Source of the DNA: JBCBKL01 sp963922565
Lineage (GTDB): Bacteria; Pseudomonadota; Alphaproteobacteria; Rhodobacterales; Rhodobacteraceae
Length of the DNA stretch: 20,769 nucleotides
NCBI GenBank assembly: GCA_963922565.1
Contig: CAWUIQ010000058.1
Span: 1 to 20,769 of the forward strand
Reading direction: 5' to 3'
The notes beneath the pieces are model-generated. The model was given only the letters and a program-made list of their open reading frames with translations. It was not told the origin of the DNA and ran no database searches. Below, piece by piece: positions 15,898 through 20,769 of this stretch. The translations under genes and the position numbers were made by a program. The number at the start of each line of letters is the position of its first letter. Position 1 is the first letter of the stretch.

Positions 15898-16809
15898 TTA
15901 GTCTCCTTGCCTTAGATGCTTGTCCAGAAAATCGAACACGCGGGCAAAGTTCTCGTCAGAAAGGAACGCGTCGCCGCCGTGGCCGGCACCTTCGATCGCA
16001 TCAAACTCCACATTTTCACCGCCGATGGTCCGGGCCAACGCATCTGCGAAACTCTCGGATTGCAGAACAGGTACATTCCGGTCCGCTGTTCCATGCTGCA
16101 GCAGCATTGGCGGGTCGTCTGGCGTGATGTAGCTCTGGGGGCTTGCCTGCTCTACGAGGCTTGCCGCCTCTGGCGCGCCGACCGCGATGCCGATGTAATC
16201 CGATTCAGGAGAGCCGGGCGCGCTGGTCGCGCCTAACATCGGCTCCAGGCCCAGGGTTTCGAATTGCTGGTCCATTTGGTCGAAAACGATAGGGCCGAAC
16301 CAGTTGACGGCGGCCTGAACTTGCGTTCCGTCTTGGGCGCTGCCCCGTGTCGCTGCCATCGCGGCGAGGTTACCGCCAGCCGAGGCGCCCCAAGTCGCCA
16401 TCCGGTCTTCGGCCAGACCATATGTGGCGGCTTGTGCCTTCAGGAAGCGGATCGCGGAAAACACATCCTCAACGGCGGCTGGAAAGGTCGCCTCGCCACT
16501 GCGGCGATAGTTGATGCTTGCGACCGCATAGCCTTGGCCTAGTGCGGCCCGAATGACCTGCCGCGCATTACCTGAACGCTTGTTCCCGGATTTGAACCCG
16601 CCGCCATGGATATAGACGATTGTTGGAAATGGCGGCGTGCCCTCAGGCAGGAAGAGATCAAGCTTTTGTCGGCGCGAGATCTCGGCATAGGCCAAGTTGG
16701 AAAAACGAAGCTCGGCTTGCTGCGCGAGGGTGGGGGATGGCACCAATTGGCCGAACGTCAGACTGGCACCAACGAGGAGCTTTGCGAGTGTGGTTGATCC
16801 TTTTGGCAT
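15898..16809 (-). CDS. Exported alpha/beta hydrolase (esterase/lipase-like)
   Basis: Serine hydrolase of 303 residues, probably an exported esterase. A signal peptide covers about residues 1-30, with likely cleavage after TLA. The oxyanion motif is HGGGF (68-72), the nucleophile elbow GASAGG has Ser143, and the remaining triad members are probably Asp243 (HGTADRNVP) and His277 (GAGHGGD). The HGGG motif and overall layout place it near the hormone-sensitive-lipase/BD-FAE group; the true substrate is unknown. The ATG at 16809 has a perfect AGGAGG (16825-16820 on the minus strand) ten bases upstream; the frame stays open to 17088, but that part overlaps the upstream gene. It follows the CocE-type hydrolase by 17 bp in the same direction, so the two are probably cotranscribed. 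It converges on the Crp-like gene. Confidence 0.87.
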   Translation of the reverse strand: MPKGSTTLAKLLVGASLTFGQLVPSPTLAQQAELRFSNLAYAEISRRQKLDLFLPEGTPPFPTIVYIHGGGFKSGNKRSGNARQVIRAALGQGYAVASINYRRSGEATFPAAVEDVFSAIRFLKAQAATYGLAEDRMATWGASAGGNLAAMAATRGSAQDGTQVQAAVNWFGPIVFDQMDQQFETLGLEPMLGATSAPGSPESDYIGIAVGAPEAASLVEQASPQSYITPDDPPMLLQHGTADRNVPVLQSESFADALARTIGGENVEFDAIEGAGHGGDAFLSDENFARVFDFLDKHLRQGD

Positions 16810-16819
16810 GCTCAAGAAA

Positions 16820-16825
16820 CCTCCT
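16820..16825 (-). promoter_or_regulatory. Ribosome binding site deciding the start of the exported hydrolase
   Basis: AGGAGG on the minus strand, ten bases before the ATG at 16809 and only two bases past the stop codon of the upstream CocE-type gene (16827-16829). It fixes the start well inside a much longer open frame and supports translational linkage of the two hydrolase genes. Confidence 0.8.
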
Positions 16826-16826
16826 G

Positions 16827-18620
16827 TTAACTGCGTGGGGCGGTCGCGGATCCGAGGCAAAGGTCGGAATTCCGACGAATGAAGGGAACAAGCAGATGAG
16901 AGTCGAACTCTGAACCGAAATGCAGCACATGCTGACCGTGATTGGCGCTCGTGTCTTTTTTGAAAATGGGGCCGTAGACGATGTCGCGGCCCGCGATGAT
17001 CAGGCGAAGTGTTTCGCCCATCTCGAAGTGGGTTGCGCTCGGGCAGAAGGCGATCTCGAGCGGGACGATCTCTCCGGGCTCCAACCAAGCGTCTTCTTCA
17101 TTCAGAAGCACCGGGAGGTGCGGCTGTGACCGGATCGGATCAAGCGCCCGGCGTGCTGCCCTTCCATACCCCCGAGTCACCATGTCCTGGTCTTGTCCGG
17201 CGGCCCCATAGAACCGAACCGAGCGTCCCGCCCGGTCCAGCTTGTCAACAAAGCAACACAGGATCATGTCGACGGGTGCAGCATCTTTTGCGTCGGTGCC
17301 CCGCGCCTCGACCCAAACCTTGAGCTTCATGTATCCCGTGATTTCGGTCTCCTCCTCAAAGATCAGATCGAATTGGGCCTGACCTGAGGCACCGTCGTAT
17401 GAAATCTCTTTCGGGTCCCCGTCGGGCTCTGAGGAAAGCCGGGTGTCGACGCGCAGGTAGTGGGGCCTGTATTCGGTTCGCGCGGGGGGCCAAGTCGCTT
17501 CCCAGCTGACATCTTTGATCGTGTCACGGTCTGATCTCACTTCGATCCGTGCGGCGGGCAAGTTGGCAAAGCGGGTCGTTTTGCCCTGCAGGAATTGGTC
17601 CATGAAGTCGCGTTGAAGCGCGAGACTGTCCGGATTGTAATACTCGGTCCATTTTCCGCTGCGATGCGTATAGAGCCATTTGTGGTGCGACCGGGCCTCT
17701 TCATACGCCCGGAATGATCCCATCGTGTGTAGTTCATGATCCGAAAAGGATGCGCACAAAAGCATTGGAACCGTGATGTTCTCAAGCGGTGGCACTTTGG
17801 CTTTCCAATATTCGTCATAGGTTGGGTGCAGCGCCAGGATATCGGGCGGCGTCCCCTCTTCGACCTCGAGGTATTCATCAAGCGGCACGTTCAAGGAACC
17901 TTTCACTTCCGTATGCCACCAGAAGTTCAGAAAACCTCGGTCCGGAACACCGCCGCGGCACGCGACGTCCTGGTAGATGTCGGACAGCCCCTCCCAGGGT
18001 ATGATGCATTTCAACGCGACCGGCAGTGTCTCTCCGTCTGGCACGGCGGCGGCAAGGTACTGGCTGATGCACAGGAAACTGACACCGCAAAGGCCGACGT
18101 CCCCCGTGCACCAATCCTGAGCGCCGACCCACTCAATGGCCTCGCGAAAGCATGCCCCTTGATGCGCCGATAAGATCGAGGCTGGTCCACCACTGTTGGC
18201 AAAACCCGGGAGATTGAGGTTAACGACTGTGTAACCAGCCGGGACCCAGAAGTTGGGATCCGGGGATTCCCAACTTGCTAACGTTGAGAAGGACGGTGTC
18301 CCGCCCGATTGCGGAAGCAATCGGTACTGTTTCGGGGGGCCGCCAAGTGGTGTTTTCTTAAGCACCGGAAGCAGGTGGTTGTCGTAGGGATGCGCGCACA
18401 TAACGACTGGCGAAGGCCGACCTTCGGCTTGGCGTTCTCGGGACTCAAAGACGTTTGCGGTCAGCGTGAACCCTTCGCGCATTGGAATTTTGACGTCATA
18501 TCGCGGGATCACATCCGACACCGGCTCCACCAGCTTGCAATTCGGTCGAGAGATCTGGCCGCTCGCGATGGCGCGTCGCAGTATTGGCCAGGCGGCCTTC
18601 AGAGTTGCGAGTCCGTTCAC
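16827..18620 (-). CDS. CocE/NonD family hydrolase
   Basis: A 597-residue alpha/beta hydrolase of the CocE/NonD (peptidase S15-like) class, which cleaves esters or acyl-amino bonds. The N-terminal domain starts near residue 42 (DVKIPMREGFTLTANVF). The nucleophile elbow is GVSFLC with Ser181, in place of the more usual GxSYGG. Candidates for the other triad members are Asp294 (ASFSDHELH) and His319 (THRSGKW). The C-terminal half (about 370-597) is the jelly-roll X-Pro dipeptidyl-peptidase domain: ITGYMKLKVWVEA, then LEPGEIVPLEIAF and ETLRLIIAGRD. No signal peptide is seen, so a cytoplasmic location is likely. The start is GTG with GAGGG upstream. It leads the pair with the exported hydrolase and is divergent from the LpxR-like gene. 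The substrate is unknown; cocaine esterase activity should not be assumed. Confidence 0.9.
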   Translation of the reverse strand: MNGLATLKAAWPILRRAIASGQISRPNCKLVEPVSDVIPRYDVKIPMREGFTLTANVFESRERQAEGRPSPVVMCAHPYDNHLLPVLKKTPLGGPPKQYRLLPQSGGTPSFSTLASWESPDPNFWVPAGYTVVNLNLPGFANSGGPASILSAHQGACFREAIEWVGAQDWCTGDVGLCGVSFLCISQYLAAAVPDGETLPVALKCIIPWEGLSDIYQDVACRGGVPDRGFLNFWWHTEVKGSLNVPLDEYLEVEEGTPPDILALHPTYDEYWKAKVPPLENITVPMLLCASFSDHELHTMGSFRAYEEARSHHKWLYTHRSGKWTEYYNPDSLALQRDFMDQFLQGKTTRFANLPAARIEVRSDRDTIKDVSWEATWPPARTEYRPHYLRVDTRLSSEPDGDPKEISYDGASGQAQFDLIFEEETEITGYMKLKVWVEARGTDAKDAAPVDMILCCFVDKLDRAGRSVRFYGAAGQDQDMVTRGYGRAARRALDPIRSQPHLPVLLNEEDAWLEPGEIVPLEIAFCPSATHFEMGETLRLIIAGRDIVYGPIFKKDTSANHGQHVLHFGSEFDSHLLVPFIRRNSDLCLGSATAPRS

Positions 18621-18846
18621 CGATTTGCCCTCGTCATCCGTTAATTCCTAACAGACGCATCGCGGTCCTCAGATGAACCTCGGTTCATTCGAATGGGCAA
18701 AAGGCGATTGCAGTTACCCTGTTTGAACGGTGATCTTGATAACTTTCCCACCCGACATTCAGGCGCAAATCAAATTCCGCAATTGAGAGGCTGCATTGCA
18801 AGTCCATTTGCCATTACACATTCGAAAGCAGCGAAAGGCTGATCGA
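18621..18846. promoter_or_regulatory. Divergent spacer between the hydrolase pair and the LpxR-like gene
   Basis: 226 bp without a gene, more AT-rich than the flanks. It holds a perfect 16 bp palindrome (listed separately) and presumably both promoters. A minus-strand pair TTGCCC, 17 bp, TTCATC overlapping the palindrome is a possible but poor promoter for the CocE-type gene. No credible promoter was identified for the plus-strand gene. Confidence 0.35.
18673..18688. promoter_or_regulatory. Operator-like palindrome ATGAACC-TC-GGTTCAT
   Basis: Perfect 7 bp arms around a 2 bp centre, overlapped on its right by a second perfect palindrome CATTCGAATG (18686-18695). It sits 52 bp upstream of the CocE-type start and about 160 bp upstream of the LpxR-like start. 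Size and symmetry resemble sites of TetR-type repressors (inference); no such repressor gene lies in the window. Confidence 0.5.
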
Positions 18847-19758
18847 ATGCGCTTTGTCGTCATTATTCTTTTGTCCCTGACGGCGGCGTCATTCGCCGAA
18901 GCCGCCGGGCGAGAGCGGCTTGGCTGGGGTTATCTTGTGACAAACGATACGTTCGGCGACTTCTATGACCGCTGGCGGACGGCATCGGTGAACTATTCGG
19001 TGGTTTGGGGCTCAGCGTGGTCAGGACGCCCGCCAGAGGTTTTGGGCGACATGGTCGAATTGCGCCTGATGGGGGAGATCATTTCGCCGTCCAATATCAC
19101 CGTCCCGTTTCGATCCGACCGGCGCTATGCCGCGGCATGGTCCGTGGGCGCGCATACCCATTTCGCGGTGAAGCAGTGGGATGTTTCCCTTGGCGCCGAC
19201 CTTGTGGTGACCGGGCCATCAACCGGCTTGGGGTCTTTGCAACGCGATTTTCATAACTTCCTTGGCGAAACGCCCCCTTCGCAGGCGGTTCTTGATGCAC
19301 AGATTGAGGATGCGATTTATCCGACCGCAGTCGCTGAGGTCGCGCAGACTTTTCTGGTATCGCCCGTAATCGCCGCCCGCCCCTTTATCGAGGCTCGCGC
19401 CGGTGTTGAAACCTTGGTCCGCGCCGGCGTCGATCTGGAGCTTGGGCAGATTGCTGCGGGAGGCTGGCGCGTTCGGGATCCGGCAACCGGCCAACGCTAC
19501 GAGCTGATCCGTGCCAGCAACGCCGGTTGGCGGGTGTTGATGGGCGCCGACATCGCGCATGTCTTTGACAGTGCATACCTGCCGTCCAGCACCGGCCCCG
19601 ATTTGAGAGACGATCGCGCGCGGATCCGGATCGGCGTCGACCGGACCGGAAAGAACCGCAACCACGCGTTTTTTGGCCTTACCTGGCTGGGCGAAGAGTT
19701 CATCGGCCAGCCCGAAGCTCAGATCGTGGGCTCGATACAGCTTAGTTTCCGCTTCTGA
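18847..19758 (+). CDS. LpxR-like outer-membrane lipid A deacylase family protein
   Basis: Protein of 303 residues with a clear signal peptide (MRFVVIILLSLTAASFAEA, cleavage near residue 19) and a beta-barrel-like pattern ending in the terminal aromatic SIQLSFRF, typical of outer-membrane insertion. It resembles the LpxR / DUF2219 family, which removes the 3'-acyloxyacyl chain from lipid A. The conserved Asn-Asp pair is visible as N33-D34 in VTNDTFGD, followed by DRWRTASVNYSV in place of the usual DRxYTNG strand. GPSTGLGSLQRDFHNFLGE (123-141) matches the catalytic His region, with H136 as candidate. The frame extends upstream to a TTG at 18796, but the ATG at 18847 begins the signal peptide and has GAAAGG upstream. 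Enzyme activity is unproven given the altered strand. It is divergent from the hydrolase pair. Confidence 0.8.
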   Translation: MRFVVIILLSLTAASFAEAAGRERLGWGYLVTNDTFGDFYDRWRTASVNYSVVWGSAWSGRPPEVLGDMVELRLMGEIISPSNITVPFRSDRRYAAAWSVGAHTHFAVKQWDVSLGADLVVTGPSTGLGSLQRDFHNFLGETPPSQAVLDAQIEDAIYPTAVAEVAQTFLVSPVIAARPFIEARAGVETLVRAGVDLELGQIAAGGWRVRDPATGQRYELIRASNAGWRVLMGADIAHVFDSAYLPSSTGPDLRDDRARIRIGVDRTGKNRNHAFFGLTWLGEEFIGQPEAQIVGSIQLSFRF

Positions 19759-19801
19759 ACCCAGCAGAATATTTGGGGCTTTGCGCCGATTCGCCCGTCT
19801 G

Positions 19802-19816
19802 TTAACCTTTTGTTAA
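19802..19816 (-). promoter_or_regulatory. CtrA-type binding site upstream of the Hint-domain gene
   Basis: TTAACCTTTTGTTAA contains two TTAA half-sites exactly seven bases apart. On the minus strand it reads TTAA-N7-TTAAC, the full consensus of the alphaproteobacterial response regulator CtrA. It lies 25 bp before the GTG start of the next gene, in the AT-rich part of an 83 bp spacer. Binding by CtrA is inferred from consensus only. Confidence 0.55.
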
Positions 19817-19841
19817 GAATAAGAACGCGGGCAGGCAGGCA

Positions 19842-20769
19842 GTGGGTACGGGCTTTCTCGGCACGTTTGTCATTTCATGGGCGCAAACCGAAATCGACGG
19901 TGTGCGGGCGGCGTCGCTTGATGCGATTGTGCCCGGTGCGACGTGGCTTTGGGACGGCGATGTGATGCGCGTTGATGGGCCGGGCGATGTTCTGAAACTG
20001 GCGGGCCCTTTGGGATCGGGAGACTTACGCAAGCGCGCCGCAAAGGTGTCTGATCGACTTGCCCGACGAAAGTCGGATCAGAAGGACTTCGAGATATCAT
20101 CTGAAACTGGGTCACCGGCGCTTTCGGACCGGTATTTTGATGTTACGGACGGCTCAATCGTCTATCGCGTGTCAGTCATCGAAGTGGCATGTCGCGCCGA
20201 GGCCCTGCTGAGCTTTCACAATGCCATACCGCCCCGAAATCAGGAATTGTGGATCGCCGCAAGCACTGTTCGGCCCGCCGCGCGCAACCGTCATAGCGAA
20301 ACGACCAACCTGTCCGGTTTGGCCTGTGGAACCTGGATTGAAACGGCGATCGGCCCCAAGAGGGTTGAGGATTTGCGCGAGGGGGATCGGGTTTGGACGA
20401 AGGACCGCGGTTATGAACCGGTTCTATGGATCGGCGGCAGAAACGTGACCGGAGCCCGGCTGTTCGTGATGCCTGATCTCAGACCGGTTCGCATTAGGTG
20501 GGGCGCTTTGGGCATTGGACGACCAGACAGTGATCTGATCGTCGCGCCGTACCAAAAGCTGCTGATCTCCGGGTCGTCGACCAACGCCTTGTTCAACGCA
20601 TCGGAGGTTCTGGCTGAGGCGCGCGATCTGGTCGATGATGCCGGTATAGCCGTGGATCTGTCATTGACGCACGTGCAGTACGTTCACCTGATACTGCGCC
20701 GCCCCGGCATCATTCGGGCAAACGGGGTTGAGGTTGAAAACCCCAGCCCAGACCGCGCGTGCGACGCGG
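19842..20769 (+). CDS. Hint-domain protein (partial, 3' end outside window)
   Basis: The frame is open from the GTG at 19842 to the window edge, about 309 residues visible. It matches the Rhodobacteraceae Hint_2 (hedgehog/intein-like) protein family. An N-terminal region (VGTGFLGTFVISW, later VRAASLDAIVPGATWLWDG and DLRKRAAKVSDRLARR) precedes the Hint domain at about 160-305, which begins ACGTWIETAIGPKRVEDLREGD with Cys162 as the would-be first splicing residue. The function of these proteins is unknown; many are secreted. Several residues usual in the family look altered: APYQK where SPQHR is common, and RRPGII where a DRHEVI-like stretch is common. The GTG is the first start codon after an in-frame stop at 19803; its ribosome binding site is weak. 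A CtrA-type site lies just upstream. Confidence 0.8.
   Translation, partial: MGTGFLGTFVISWAQTEIDGVRAASLDAIVPGATWLWDGDVMRVDGPGDVLKLAGPLGSGDLRKRAAKVSDRLARRKSDQKDFEISSETGSPALSDRYFDVTDGSIVYRVSVIEVACRAEALLSFHNAIPPRNQELWIAASTVRPAARNRHSETTNLSGLACGTWIETAIGPKRVEDLREGDRVWTKDRGYEPVLWIGGRNVTGARLFVMPDLRPVRIRWGALGIGRPDSDLIVAPYQKLLISGSSTNALFNASEVLAEARDLVDDAGIAVDLSLTHVQYVHLILRRPGIIRANGVEVENPSPDRACDA

Noticed and set aside
1..20769. CRISPR array, tRNA genes, insertion sequences, prophage or defence island
   Set aside because: No regularly spaced repeats, cloverleaf-like sequences, transposase or integrase motifs were seen; the gene content is housekeeping and ordinary accessory metabolism.

Overview
The window reads as ordinary chromosome of a GC-rich alphaproteobacterium, most likely a member of the Rhodobacteraceae (Roseobacter group). 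The reasons are: a HisZ regulatory protein next to a short-form HisG, a class II (adenosylcobalamin) ribonucleotide reductase of about 750 residues, a DUF1489 protein, a Rhodobacteraceae-style Hint-domain protein, a perfect CtrA-type site (TTAA-N7-TTAA), and an alphaproteobacterial HisRS with an unusual motif 2. No tRNA, rRNA, CRISPR array, insertion sequence or phage gene is visible. Sixteen proteins account for nearly all the DNA, and no gene-free stretch exceeds 300 bp.

Layout. Bases 1-3061 (minus) carry xdhA-xdhB, the two subunits of a xanthine dehydrogenase, with xdhB running off the left edge. Divergently, 3358-6876 (plus) is dnaE, the replicative DNA polymerase III alpha subunit, followed by a lipoprotein of unknown function (6981-7874). 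A small slyX gene converges on the lipoprotein (7881-8075, minus). Next come a crotonase-family gene (8130-8933) and a tightly overlapped hisS-hisZ-hisG block (9011-12230), which combines histidyl-tRNA charging with the histidine-sensitive first step of histidine synthesis.

A DUF1489 gene (12247-12687, minus) and nrdJ (12781-15042, plus) diverge from a 93 bp spacer. This spacer holds two neat inverted repeats, one of which contains a perfect consensus DnaA box. After nrdJ come a small Crp/Fnr-like regulator (15207-15845) and, converging on it, a minus-strand pair of alpha/beta hydrolases: a CocE/NonD-type enzyme at 16827-18620, then an exported esterase-like enzyme at 15898-16809.

A 226 bp divergent spacer with a 16 bp palindrome separates that pair from an LpxR-type outer-membrane lipid A deacylase (18847-19758). 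The last gene, a Hint-domain protein with a perfect CtrA-like site in front of it, is cut by the right edge (19842 onward).

No clearly new multi-gene system is present. The items most worth a second look are regulatory: inverted DnaA boxes at nrdJ, the CtrA site at the Hint gene and the operator-like palindrome between the hydrolases and lpxR. Three protein oddities are also worth checking: a crotonase lacking the second catalytic glutamate, a Hint domain with altered signature residues, and a HisRS apparently matched to a tRNA-His without G-1.
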